DNA of 64,000 bases from Vespula vulgaris (taxonomy: Eukaryota; Arthropoda; Insecta; Hymenoptera; Vespidae): positions 2,521,386 to 2,585,385 of the forward strand of contig NC_066610.1 of the NCBI RefSeq assembly GCF_905475345.1. The letters are read 5' to 3'. Position numbers and translations under genes: made by a program. Positions 24,301 through 36,671 of the stretch are shown piece after piece. Under the pieces are notes generated by a model, which saw only the letters and a program-made list of their open reading frames with translations, made no database searches and was not told where the DNA came from. Within the stretch, counting starts at the first letter, position 1. Each line of letters opens with the position of its first letter.

Positions 24301-25162
24301 TATACCGAGATATCGTTGAGAAAGCGTTTATTACGATTTCCATGCCTACGATATATTAATAAAAGATATATGTATTCCTATTCCCATGAGACCGTTGATC
24401 CATAGAATTATGGCTTTCAGAATTATGGTTAACATCATTCGATCGACGATCGATCGAATCTATGTTAATCGTTATGCGGGCGAAGATGCGTCGTTTAAAA
24501 GTTGACGGGACGTTACTTACCCAATTGAACGACGCGAACGATTTTTTATCCATTTGTCCGATTTTATCCCTTCTTCGTCGTCGCTACCGTTCGTCCGCCG
24601 TTTTGTCCGCCGTTTTGTCCGCCGTTTTGTCCCCCGTTTTGTCCACCGTTTTGCCCACCGTTTTGCCCACCGTTTTGTCCACCGTTTCGTCCACCGTTTT
24701 GTCCACCATTTTGTCCACACTCTTTGTCCAATCGCTGCAGCCGCAACCATTCCCAATCGTTGTCCGTCTAATCGTTGCAAACGATCCAGTAACTTTGCCA
24801 GCTTTCTGAAAGCAAGAAATGTTCCTATAAAGAACTAAAAACGAGCGCTCAGTGGTACCAACGCGAGACATGTTAAAATCGCAGACACAATGTGCTTGGC
24901 CTATTTCATCCATACAACTGCCGAAATATGAACCTTCGCGTTGTGTAATTGTTGATTGTCCGTTTTATTGCCTGACGAATCATTCGAATACTGCATTTTT
25001 ATAATCGAAACGTTTGTAATATAACTTTTACGTTGATTCGAAATAAGAAGCTGAGATAACACCAATATTTTATCTTTTTGGCCGATAGAAATCTCACCGG
25101 AGAGACTCATGTCTTTTTGTTCGCTCGGTTTTTAATGTTTTGTATCGAAAATAGACATAAGC
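24301..25162. other. USP10 upstream region and probable 5' leader
   Basis: AT-rich DNA upstream of the USP10 start codon with no supported coding exon. It contains the 12-base minisatellite at 24588-24719. The promoter and untranslated leader of USP10 should lie here, but I cannot fix a start site from sequence alone. Confidence 0.4.
24588..24719. repeat. 12-base minisatellite, about eleven units
   Basis: About eleven units of TTTTGTCC(A/G)CCG with point variants (TTTCG, TTGCC, CCCCG). The period is a multiple of three, so several frames stay open on both strands and spell Gln-Asn-Gly-Gly, Thr-Lys-Arg-Trp or His-Arg-Phe-Val repeats. None has support as a protein. Confidence 0.95.
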
Positions 25163-28100
25163 ATGGATGTCCGGAAAGAGGTACGTTTTAGTTAACTAAT
25201 TATGATTTTCCTTGCAATTTCAAACGTTATCCGTTTCGATCTATCGAATATGCTCGCACACCACTATCTGTAAGGTTAGAATTCGAGCATTTTTTAACTC
25301 TATCGAGAATAATCATCGTCCGATGACTCAATCTTCTTCTTTTCTTACAGAAATTACGATATCGTACGATTATTCCAACTGTTTCGATGAATCTTTCAAA
25401 TCTTTTGAATAGGTATATCGATAAATGTGCTCGAAACGAGTTTCTCGAAACGTTCTTTCAACGAAAAAATGCGTTTGATTGATTGTTCAGAGATATCTTC
25501 GGTTGGATAATCGTTCTTATATCTTGTGTTTAAAAGTATAGTGAAACATTAAAATTTGTGCGTTTGTTTATGTACGCACGTGCGTGCGTGCGTGCATAAC
25601 GTCGGACATCCTTCATCTATTTTTCTTTCAGCTTGATTTTCAATTTTTGGATCTACACGACTTGGGTGATAGCGATAAAAATCAGTTGATGGCAATCTTA
25701 AAATCTAGTAATGTCACGGACGCATTAAAACTACCATGGGATACCGTCGATAATAATCACGAAGCAAACTCAACCGTAACAGAAATATCGGAATTGCAAA
25801 ATCATTGGTATCAAAATGGTAATTAAAGCGAATTAAAGTATCTACCCTTCGACGATTGCATTTCAACTCTCTAAATATGACGATTACGTGCTAATAATGT
25901 TCGTCGATTCTACAGCAGGAACCGAGGAAGGTTTCTTAAAGTGCAGTAATCCGACGAACGTTGCTTCTTCTATGGTCATGTCGGCGATTCCGCAAACACA
26001 TCCCTATAACCAGCAGATAATAACAACGATGTGCAGCGATTGGCAACCGATGTATAACGTTCCTACCGATGCTCACATACAATCGTATATTCCTGGATTA
26101 GCCTATTCGCATCCTATATTTCCCAATACGGGAAACGAAATTCACGACGTTTCGTATGGAAGGGAAAACGGAAGACGTAGTCGAGGCAGGGGCATAAGAA
26201 GAGACAATTTTACCAGAGGTATCAATCAAACCACCGAGATACACTCTGGATACATGGGCGAACAGAGTCAATTTCACCCGCCGATACCCGTTATGTACTT
26301 TTTGTCCGATCACGCTGTATCTCCGCAACAACATCAAGTTGCCGGACCAATTTTTTATCCCCCCATATATTCCTCGCCAACTATCCATCCGCATACAAAT
26401 ACGCATCCGCATGCGCATCCTACTTATCCGTCGCACCATCATTCGTCTAATAACATTAGATATGGCAGACAATCGCAATCCGTTATCACGCAGCAAAGTC
26501 AAGAATGTCTGAAAACAACGACCGCTGCTAAAACGCAAGAGAAACGTCCACAAAATGTATATTCATCCGTCAAACCGTCTTATCATCAATTATCAAACGA
26601 GGAAGATAATAATTCCCCTCAGACCAACATCGTGACAACAGTTATCGTAAATAACAGTAATCGAGAGTCTTGCATCGATAACGAGGACGAAAGTACTGCC
26701 ACCAAGAAGAACGCGAATAACAATAGTAAAGTGTCGCCGGTTAATGTAAAAATAGAACATAATATCGTCTCGACCGTCAACGAAGCTTGCAACGGTACGG
26801 AGAAAAGCGATGTATCATGTGTAAATATTAATAGCAGCATCGAAGTTAAACAAAATGGCGAAAGCGAGAAGGAATATAAAAATGAAACTGTTTCTAGTAT
26901 TAAGACGACTGTCGTTAAGACGCTGTCCACGTCTACGTCAAAGTCCGGTGAAAACGAAGTACAAATCGAAGAAAACGGCCCATCCAAAAGCATATCCGAT
27001 GAGCCACTCGTAAAAGCTTCTAATAATTCTTTAATACCTACGAATGTGTCCAACGCTGCAAGTTCCTCGCCTTCTATCACGCCGAATATGTCTTGGGCAA
27101 ATGTTCTCAAAAAAGGCAGTTCGGAATTACAAAGTACTCCTTCGACGTACAAGCCAATGGCACGAATCAATCCGTTACCAGCCACACCTGTGATCGAACA
27201 GAGCGCATCTCCGAAAACGCCATTACAAACGATCGTGCAAAGGGATCAACGTATTGGGAGTCCATCTCTTGAAAACGAAAGTCTTCCTCCTAGTGCGCAC
27301 AGTGTATCGAGCGATTGTACAAAACAGCAAACGGAATTGACGCTGAACAAATATGACGATCCTACCGTTTTTAGAATGGGCGGTGAGTCGTGTTTTCCGA
27401 AAAAAAAAAAAAAAAAAAACAATTTTTCATGACGATTTCAATGTATCCCGATCGTTTCATTGAATTACGCTAATATTCTTTTCTCTCTCCCCCCTTCCTT
27501 TTTTTTTCTTTTTTTCTTTTTTTCCCCCTTTTCATATCTCTTTACAGAATTTTTATTGAACTATCAGATGGACAAGCAAACGGTAAGCTTGCTACCGCGT
27601 GGCTTGACGAATCGTAGCAACTATTGTTACATCAATAGCATATTACAAGCGTTACTCGCGTGTCCACCCTTTTACAATCTTCTCATGGCTCTACCGCATT
27701 CCAAAGGCAATTGCAAAAATTCGTCCACCCCGCTCATAGATAATATGTACGTATACGAGATATATTGGTATTTATTTCCTCTCCCGCGCGTTGATATTTA
27801 TATTTTCCAATTTTCTAGGATCAAATTTGTTCACGAATTTACACCTCTGTCGGACAGCGCGAGATTAGCTAGAAAAGATAGGGTACACAAACGAGGAGAC
27901 AATTCGATTGTAGACATACAAAGCGGTATGGCGTTCGAACCGTCTTACGTGTACACCATGCTAAAAAATACTTCAGCCGCCGGAGTGTTCTCCGTAGAAG
28001 GGCGACAAGAGGATGCAGAAGAATTTCTCTCGTGCCTTCTAAATGGTATCAACGACGAAATGTTAGAGGTACGATTATCGGTCCCATCTCTTACTGCCAA

Positions 28101-29201
28101 TAACAGTTATTTCATTATAATGTCGAGTATCGTTTCTTTCAGCTTATTAAATTAGTAAACAATGAACCAAATCCAGCTGCCAACGCGGAGACCAACATTA
28201 ATTACAATCACGCGGAAGAGGAATGGAAAGTAAGAGATGATCTTTTAGAGATCTTCAAATCAAGAATATATCGTATAATCATTGTGTCTATACGCGCGCG
28301 CGCGCGCGCGCAAACCCAATATTGCAGGTAATGGGACCAAAGAACAAAGGATCCATCACACGATGCACCGAATTTGGTCGGACTCCGTTGTCGGACATCT
28401 TTCGCGGCCAATTGAGATCTAGAGTATCTCGGGTGGGAGAACAACCGACCGACAATGTGCAACCTTTCTTCACGTTGCAGCTTGATATCGAAGTACAATT
28501 ATTTACGCTGCATATATAGATATAGTTTGTTCGAATTAAGAATTTTTACTCGCACCGTTTGTTTACACCGCTTACTTGTCTACTTGTTGTATATTAGAAG
28601 GCGGAGACAGTGACAAGAGCGCTCGAAATACTGGTTGGAAAAGACCAATTGGAAGGGATGACTTGTAGTAAAACAAAACAGCAAATAGAAGCCTGGAAGC
28701 AAGTCACTTTGGAAGAATTACCCGTTATACTTATATTACATTTAAAGTGGTTCGATTACAAGCTTAATGGATGTTCAAAGATATTTAAGAAAGTAGAATT
28801 CCCGATAGATTTAAAGGTGGATGCCAGTAAGTTCCTCGTGAAGTTTCTCCCTTAAACGGTTCAACTTTTACGCGTTGTATATTAATCCCTATTTTTGTCA
28901 TTCGTATCTTTCAGAATTCTTGTCACCAAATATTGGAAAAAAATTGAATTCCAAACAAAAACAGTACAAATTATTCGCTGTTACTTACCACGTTGGGAAA
29001 GAAACAACGAAAGGCCACTACGTTACCGATGCCTTTCACGTAGGCTACGGAGGCTGGGTAAGGTACGATGACAGTTCGTTACAAGGTATTTCAGAGAATG
29101 ACGTTTTAAATCCAGTTCCTCCTAGCGTACCCTATTTACTATATTATAGAAGGTGCGACACTATCGGGAATAATCAATCAAACGCAGGTAGAACCCGTTG
29201 A
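25163..29201 (+). CDS. USP10: USP10, ubiquitin carboxyl-terminal hydrolase 10
   Basis: A cysteine-protease deubiquitinase of the USP family; in animals USP10 acts on p53, autophagy and endosomal substrates and stress-granule factors. Nine coding exons join in phase: 25163-25180, 25632-25818, 25919-27382, 27548-27746, 27819-28068, 28143-28229, 28328-28492, 28598-28826 and 28915-29201, giving 961 residues. The first exon has only six codons (MDVRKE) before a GTACGT donor. Residues 1-556 are disordered and rich in Ser/Asn/Thr, with a His/Pro patch. The catalytic USP domain starts near 570: Cys box LTNRSNYCYINS (Cys583), GRQEDAEEF box, QPFFTLQLDI, and His box KGHYVTDAFH (His901) with Asp918/919. 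The catalytic half aligns throughout with vertebrate USP10, and its length exceeds the human 798 residues mainly in the N-terminal half. The classical FGDF (G3BP-binding) motif is not evident. Confidence 0.93.
27400..27419 (+). repeat. A20 homopolymer in USP10 intron 3
   Basis: Twenty consecutive A start 18 bases after the donor at 27383. The same short intron (27383-27547) has a long pyrimidine tract before its acceptor, and the uninterrupted frame across the A-run is only intron read-through. Confidence 0.9.
28293..28311. repeat. Pure CG dinucleotide run in USP10 intron 6
   Basis: About nine and a half CG dinucleotides within the 98-base intron 28230-28327, ending 16 bases before the acceptor. 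Alternating CG is the classical Z-DNA-forming sequence. It sits in otherwise AT-rich DNA. Confidence 0.9.
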
Positions 29202-30673
29202 AATATCACTATTCATTTGTATAGATAAAAGTCCTATTCTAAACAAATATAGTGTATCACTTTTTACGATTTCACGTTTATTGTTGATATTTATATCTGA
29301 GTAAGCAGAACGTTTGTTATAAAGTATGGTAAAATTGAATTACTATTTCCTTTTATCTTACTACACTCTCATCAAATATTTATACTAAACTGTTACTAGT
29401 TTTACGCGTAGTTTTTCTGATACGTAACTTGAAAGTAGCTAAGGTAAAGCAAGTGTTCATACTAGCACATTTTATTGGCGTTGGGTATTAGAAGCTTATA
29501 CTTTATAAAATAAAAAATTAGATATAAATTTCTTGTATATATGTTTCTTCTAAGAATATATGGTATTATGTCAGCGTCCGCGCGCGTGTTTACATGGAAA
29601 AGTAATTTATAACGTGAATTTTTGCGATCACGTTGGATCTTCTTTCTTTTTTCTCTTTTTCTTCCCGGAAGAAGGAAATTACAATTCAATTAGTTTTTTC
29701 GTGGATTAATAATCGTCATTTTATATAATTTACAAATAACTTTTTAACGACGTTTATTCGTTTAAGAAGCATCGAAATCTTTGTTCGATTAAATTATGTT
29801 TAAAATATAAACATACCGTCATATATTTCACATTTAATCATTCTGGTCATCTTTTTACTAAAAGGGTTAATTATATAAGTTGTTTTACATGTTACGTACA
29901 TGCCTGTTGATTGTTCTGTACAAATAATTTCTTTAAGTCTGCTGAATTCCCAATAGAATTTACTGTGTCCAACTTTTGATATTTGTTATTCGTGTTTTTA
30001 AGATTTCTTAAGGTTTCTTAGAAAGATAAGACTAAAAGTTACGATAAGTAAGAAATACGTTTTTTATCGGGCAAGTGTGAACATATTTTCCAATTTTGCC
30101 TTAAAATCTTTGGCACCGACTGCCTGTCTTAAAGAGAGAGAGAGAGAGAGAGAGAGAAACAAGAAAAGAGAGAAAAAAAAAAGATTAATGTAACATTCAT
30201 CGATCCCGTTATAACGTTCATAAGCTCGTGTATTTCGTTAGAAACAAATGTCCACAAGTGTGTCATTTCTGCGTATAAGTAAGTCACTTTTACATATTTC
30301 TAACAAGACCAGTTTCAAGATCATTATTTTAATGAACTTTTTCTTGAACAGTAAAGTTATAGTATTTGCATTTTTACATTTTTCTCAACTTAAGAGAAGT
30401 ATTTTTCGTCAATTTATATATCAAAATTAACAATTTAGTCATTATTGAAGTAAGGATTGTTATGCGGTAATATTGTACTGAACCTCCATTATAAGATATA
30501 TATTTACCATTTGTAAATTAATCAATCATATCGTTGAAAAATTTCTTTCGAACCGATTGCATCCGTATCATTTATATTTACTGACATACTTTCCATTTTT
30601 GCACCGACGAAAGTCTGCAAATCTATGTTCGTTAATGGTGATAAAGTTGTCAAACGAACAACAAACTAGTAAA

Positions 30674-30711
<38 letters not shown>

Positions 30712-31592
30712 TTTTATGAAAACCTGTATAATATGGTGTAAACTTTTATTTCTTGTGGAAATACAAGAAATTTGAGTAATATACAGATAAGATTTGAGTA
30801 ATATTATAGCTATGCAAAATGGTAAAACTAGAAATTCTAATTATAAAATATCATATTTACATACATATATTATCTATAAAGTAAAATGTTTATAATGTAG
30901 ATAAAATCTTGATATAAGTGAAATTTTGCAAGTGTATGTAACTTAACAGTAAAATACAATATATTTCTTTTCATTTTAGTATATCTACTATAAATTGTAA
31001 ATAAATATTTAGTTTATAAAAAAAGAAAACAAAAAAAAAAACAAACAAAAAAAATAAATCTATGTATATACATTATGTATAAGCTGTCATGTGTATTAAG
31101 ATACAATATATGCAAAATAGGAATATTTTACTTCATCATGTATTTCTATAGCACATGGAAAATTCTGTTTAACGAGTAAAAACTATTTGAAACGTAATAT
31201 CTAAAAGTGGCTCTCTGCTGATCTTAATATCAGCAGTATTGGATAGCAATTCTCAAATTGTTATAAGCATACATTGCTCTAATAATTTGGACAATACAAT
31301 GGACTGACAAGTAGACAAGTAATTCTTTAGCGTAACTTGGATATTTTTTAACTTACTTTTACTTACTTACTTTTTATATTACAATTATTTTTGCTTACTA
31401 ACCGTAATACGTAAGAAAAGCAAATCAGTAGGTATAATGGATTGAAAAGATGTCGTTTCTTTAAGAAATTTTAGCCCAATCTAATAAAGTCTCGCTGAAC
31501 TTTGAAATGTAATCCCTTTCAAAATATATAATACTGAATATTAAAAAGAAACTAGTATAAAGGGCATAATTAGAAAATATCATCGCGTAACG
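29202..31592. other. Convergent 3' region between USP10 and MOSMO
   Basis: AT-rich, no supported gene. It should hold the 3' untranslated ends of both facing genes; an AATAAA at 29509-29514 is one possible USP10 poly(A) signal. Also seen are a GA run at about 30131-30157 and a TA/CA microsatellite at about 30674-30711. Confidence 0.6.
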
Positions 31593-32418
31593 CTAAAAAT
31601 GTGGTAAACATACTTTTCCTGCAAAAAGTTCAGAAATAACTGTGATCCATAGTGCCAGAACAAAGAGGATATAAGAGATTCCAACTTGATGTGAATTTGG
31701 TAATTGGTACGGTTGTCCACCAATTTCGTCAATGTAAAAACCCATTGGAAATAGAACAGCCGCTAAGCAAAATAGTACCACTGAAATATTATAGTGTAAC
31801 ATTATTTTATGATGTAATAATATCTATTATACGCACTTTGAAGAGATTTCAAATAAATTATTAGTCTAATATAATATCATTCCAATTTATTTCATAAGGG
31901 CGCATACCATTGCCACGAGAGAAGATGTCTTTTACACTTGTATTTGTTTAAAACTACTTACTCGCTGTAAATCCAACCCATCGTGCGTAAGGAATTACAT
32001 TACGGTCCCAATGCGAACTGATCAGCAATATTACAGTTGTTGTTATTAAAATACATCCGACCAATATAAAAACAAGGGCTAGTAACCATTCTGGCTCCAA
32101 ATCAGGCGTATAACAAACTCGTGGCCTGTTGTACAACGTCATACAAGACAACATAAGACCTAATCGCGTATCTCCTACAAATATTCATATTGCGCTATCT
32201 GCATTAACCGATTACTCTTTCGAATATACACTTTCTTATAGGTTGTATCTTTGCGTTGTAAAACGTATTAACAACGATTAAAGATTAGAATTATCGTTTC
32301 ATTTAATATATTTACCGCCAACATCAGTTATAATCCAGTCAGGCATTCCCAGACTAACGATTGCAAACATATCAGCTGCCAAAAATAGAGCTCCCGAAAT
32401 GATGGTTAGTTTATCCAT
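31593..32418 (-). CDS. MOSMO: MOSMO homologue, four-pass membrane protein
   Basis: Homologue of vertebrate modulator of Smoothened (C16orf52), which in vertebrates lowers cell-surface Smoothened together with MEGF8 and MGRN1. Three minus-strand exons join in phase: 32418-32316 (MDKLTIISGALFLAADMF...), 32174-31962 and 31780-31593, giving 167 residues, the same length as I recall for the human protein. Four hydrophobic segments are visible: near residues 5-27, 70-92 (LALVFILVGCILITTTVILL), 103-122 and 137-158. Landmarks shared with the vertebrate family are PDWI after the first segment, PPEW-type EPEW before the second, SHWxR, YARW, GFYIxEVGGQPY-type GFYIDEIGGQPYQLPN and FAGKVCLP at the C-terminus. 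The start is fixed by the conserved MDKLTIISG. Whether it touches Hedgehog signalling in insects is not shown by sequence. Confidence 0.92.
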
Positions 32419-33650
32419 TTCACGTTATTAATTTAAACGATCGATCTCCTCGTTAATATACGCGATAGCGTAGATTAATTCTTACAACTTTGCATATTTA
32501 ATAAAAACACGTATTGTCGCAAACTGGACGATTATAAACTTTACTAACCTCAAAATAACATTCGATATATCATATCACGGAATATATCTAATAATATTAT
32601 AGCAGTTTTAAGGTTTCTTCGACATTTTACTATGATCGAGATCCATTATTATAATATAGCGTCCTTTTCAGTACATTCGTATCGTACAAAGTAATAACAA
32701 AATGCAATATTATCGCAGTGAGTATTTTCAAATCGTACAAACTCGGTTAACCAATTTAGAATTTTACCTTATCGACGAAGCTCGGTACAAGTCTCCTGTC
32801 CGATCCGCTGTTATCTTCCGTGTGATGGATGTGACCTTCTGTTGTTACGATCGATCTCGTTCAACTTAGATCACTCATTTTTATAGATTGGCCGACGTAT
32901 TTCAGTTTTCAGATTATTAGAGCATTGATTGATTATTCATAGATCATGCATCGACATTTAACGATTGCGTGCGTGGTATTTATAATAAAAAAAATCTTCC
33001 ATCAAATATGTTTTTTTCTTCTTTTTAATGTTTTATAACCAGCTCAGCGAAAACGAATTGAAGTAGAATCTACAAAATATAAATAAAATAATATGGCCGT
33101 ATTATAAAAGCGTTTAACGTAGAGAAAGAGTTTGGAGGATAAGGAAAGAATTTTGTATCGGAAGAAAACGTGCTTGACGTGGCGGAAGAAAATTCAGTAG
33201 CGAAAGTACGATCCCCGATATTGATCGGCTCAACGAATCGTGTAATTCTCTTCCATTAACATCGTCGATGCAATGCAATAAAATTCGTGGTACGACCGAT
33301 TTCATGGACGCGCGAAAAACTAGTTTAAGAAAGTGAAATCTTTTGAGGAACGAACGAAATCACGACGAAATGGTATTACCACTTTTTTCCTCGAAAATCA
33401 TGGCGCGTGTCTAAACGATGCAACACATCTCTATGATAAATTCGTCTAAGAGCGAGTTTTCATGAATTTTCGAAAGGTTCAAGAGAAAGTCGACGAGTGG
33501 GTGGAAAAAATAGAATTCGCTCGAGTCGGCTAATAGTGAAAATCGTTGATTTTAGTGCCAATGTTTGCGAAAATCGTAAGATTCGATCTAGATCTCGAAT
33601 TTCTAGACATTTTATGAATGAAAAAAAGGTTAAGTGGTACGCGCGGACAT
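32419..33650. other. MOSMO upstream region and transition to GC-rich DNA
   Basis: No supported coding exon. The AT-rich part up to about 33.1 kb should hold the 5' leader and promoter of the minus-strand MOSMO gene. CpG content rises after about 33.1 kb. I could not fix a transcription start. Confidence 0.45.
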
Positions 33651-33668
33651 AGGGTTTTAATGAAGCGA

Positions 33669-33752
33669 ATATATATATATATATATATACACACACGCGC
33701 GCGCCATATCTGTAACGTGTATAATGTGTGTGTGTGTATATATATATATAAT
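33669..33752. repeat. Imperfect inverted repeat of AT/AC and GT/TA arms
   Basis: Left arm (AT)n-(AC)4 at 33669-33696 and right arm (TG)n-(TA)n at 33725-33752 are complementary over more than 20 bases and flank a 28-base spacer that begins with a CG run. The layout permits a long hairpin or cruciform. Confidence 0.75.
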
Positions 33753-36621
33753 ATGCATGTATATATAGACTAGCTTTCCCAGATGTCGAACGAGTACAAT
33801 GGGGTCGTACAATTTTACGAACCATCGCGAGTGTGTATTTCGGGAAAAAAATTGGTGAAACCGGTTACACCCGCTCGACCGAGTGCTCGAACATATGCGG
33901 ACGCTCGCACACGCGCGCGTACGTACGCGAAACGCAACACACACGCCAGTACCGTGCGTCGTCTAGCCGCATACAAAGCGCGTGCTACAACACATCGACC
34001 GTGTGCATACATATGTACGTTCGAATGCAGGGTTGCCGGTTCAGGATTTTCCTTCAAATTTAAAGGCTGTTTTCTATTTCAAAGATGAAGTCGATAGTCT
34101 CCGAAGGAAAAGGGTCTCGAGTTACGTACAATCGAGTTATCGACGAAACTCTTCGACCTATTAAAATGCTATTCGTTAGGACAAAATTGTACTTTATTTT
34201 TGATCAATGAATCGGAGCAATTAACGAGGGATAATAGCCAAAACGTCAGAAGTATCGTCTCGACGACGAGATACCTCGCAAAAGAAGGAAAATGTCATCG
34301 GCGGAGCGCATACCGTTACAAAAGTAAACAGGACCGAGTGTCTCCCCGTATCTTGCTCCGGTTTCCAACGTTCGCGCGCACCTCCTTTCGCGCCGAGTAA
34401 GGAATCGAACGTTGGTTAAACTTTCAAATCGTTCGTCTAAATTTTGCGTCAGTGTTGCGTCAAAGTGCTCGAAATTCCTTCGAACTCGATGAGACACGAG
34501 AGAACGGTATTATTTTCGAGGAGAAAAAGAAAACAAGCAAACGAGTTAAAATATTAACGGATCAGAACCGTCGGAGTAGGGGAAAGAGAACCATTCGTAC
34601 GTACCTGAGCGCGTCGCGGAACCGGCGCGGAGGCGGTTCGCCGTTCAGTCGTGCCGCGACCACGGAGCGGTGATTTTCCGCGGTGTTTCCTTTTTACGCG
34701 ATTTTTACCGAGAAAAGATATCCAGGACGGTTTCACCCTGTAGCAAGCCACCGCAGGAGGGATATGCGACGATGCGTTTGATTTGACGTTTTGCGTAAAA
34801 TAGTGCGCGCGCGCGTGTGTGAGAGAGAGAGAGAGAGGGAGAGAGAGGGGAGGGAGAGAGAGAGAGAGAGAGAGGAAGAGACGAACGTAAAAAGAAGATC
34901 CGGGAAACTCATTCGTGCGGAATCGTCGTATCTCTCTCGCGTATGCACGTCCGGCCATTCGGTAGTACGCGATAAGTGAAAAGTGCGACGATCGTAAACA
35001 AAAGCGTTGACTCTGATACACGGTAAAAGGCAGGAAAGAGAGAATCTCGTGACACATATACGTATACAGATGCACGTTGCATACACGGATTTGGAGTAAA
35101 GAGGAAGGAAAAGGCAAGTCGATCGACAGCGAGTGAGCGAAAAGAAAGTAGAAGGAGCCGAGAGGCTGTAACGCGTTTCGTCGCTGGACGATCGGTCGTC
35201 AGATCTGGATCTGGCGCGTTTTGCCGGTGCGCCACGCCGCGGGCCTCGTTTCTCTCTCTCTCTCTCCTCTCATTCTCTCTCTCCTCTCTCTCTCTCCCCC
35301 TTTCTCTCTGCAAGTAACAGTACTTCCTCGCGCTCCACGGAGTAAGCCTCTCTCCGAAGAACGGGACCCAACGCTGCCGTGTCCGCTCACCATACCTCTC
35401 GTCGCGCCTCCCTCTCGACTCCCTTGTGCCTCCCTCGCACCTCCCTCGCGGTCGCAACGAAGCAGTCCGGCTGGTCGGGTCGAGAGGTTTCACGTAAAAC
35501 CAGTCCTCTACCCTTTCCCTCCCTACTCCTATTTCTCCTTCGAACGAACCGCGAGTTACTACTCCCTCCTTTACCGACGCACGAGGACCTTTCGTCAACT
35601 GGCACCTGCCGACCGACTCCTCGAACCTCGTCTTCCTCTCGATAGTCTTACGAACACCCTTTCCTTTTTCTTATCGATCCTTCTCCGTTTAAAACGAAAC
35701 GAGGATATACACGTTCCCATGCGACTTTGAAAGACGTAACGATCATCAAACATTTCTAATCTTTCCGAATCGTAAAGAGAAAGACGATATCGTTTGTTTC
35801 TCGAGTATCGCGGACGTAAAAGCGGAAAGAAAGGGATATCATCGTGTCGCGATGGAATTTGTTTGATCGAGAAAAGAAAGTGGCCTTAGTTTCCGAGATC
35901 ATCGTCATGGATGCAACGCGACTTTGTCACACGGCTTTCCGCATTTTCAAAGGAGAGTGAGAAAAGGAGGATCGAAGGGAGGGGAGTGAGTGAAAGATAG
36001 AGGGAGAGAGAGAGAGCGCTCGAGACGCAGCGGCGCGCGTAAAATGAGCGAGAGACGTCCGAGACGTTTAGAGCCGTTGTAACAACGAGAACGGCACGAG
36101 TAGAGTGTAAAAAGGGGCCTCGTCTGTTGGCCGGCCGAGCGGTGAAGGCGTAAGCGTAAGCGAGTTCGCCAAGGAGAGAAAGGAGGGAAGTTTACGCGGC
36201 CACTTTGAGTCCCTCTCTCGCCATAACTAACCTCCTCGAGTGGCTCACGAAGCTTTCTCATTGTCAGTCGGAGCTAGCGTAAAGTTCGAAGAAACGTGCG
36301 CGCGTTTCCCACTTTTGATATGACCGCAAAGGGACAGAGATGAATGTCCATTGTATCGGTGCGTGAAACGATATCGTTTGCCTCGTTTTTTCAAAGATAA
36401 TATACTTTTTTCTTTACGATCGAGAAAGAAACGATCGATATTCGTGCTTCGCTGGACAAACCGACGATTCGTAGCGCGCGCGCGCTTCCTTGCCGATCCT
36501 CGCTGGTTTGTGTTTTCATTCGTTTGTCGAAGCTGTGCACACGCGCCAAACTCGCGATCTAGTCGTTAGATCGAGGAAAGTGATACGGCTCGCGAGTGTG
36601 GAGTGAAAGAGACGCTTTCCG

Positions 36622-36671
<50 letters not shown>

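Noticed and set aside
24554..24838. Repeat proteins with Gln-Asn-Gly-Gly, His-Arg-Phe-Val or Thr-Lys-Arg-Trp units
   Set aside because: Produced in several frames at once by a 12-base minisatellite, so openness is not evidence of coding.
26098..27185. Minus-strand frames of 151 and 188 residues
   Set aside because: Shadows of USP10 exon 3, which has homology-supported flanks and correct splice phases on the plus strand.
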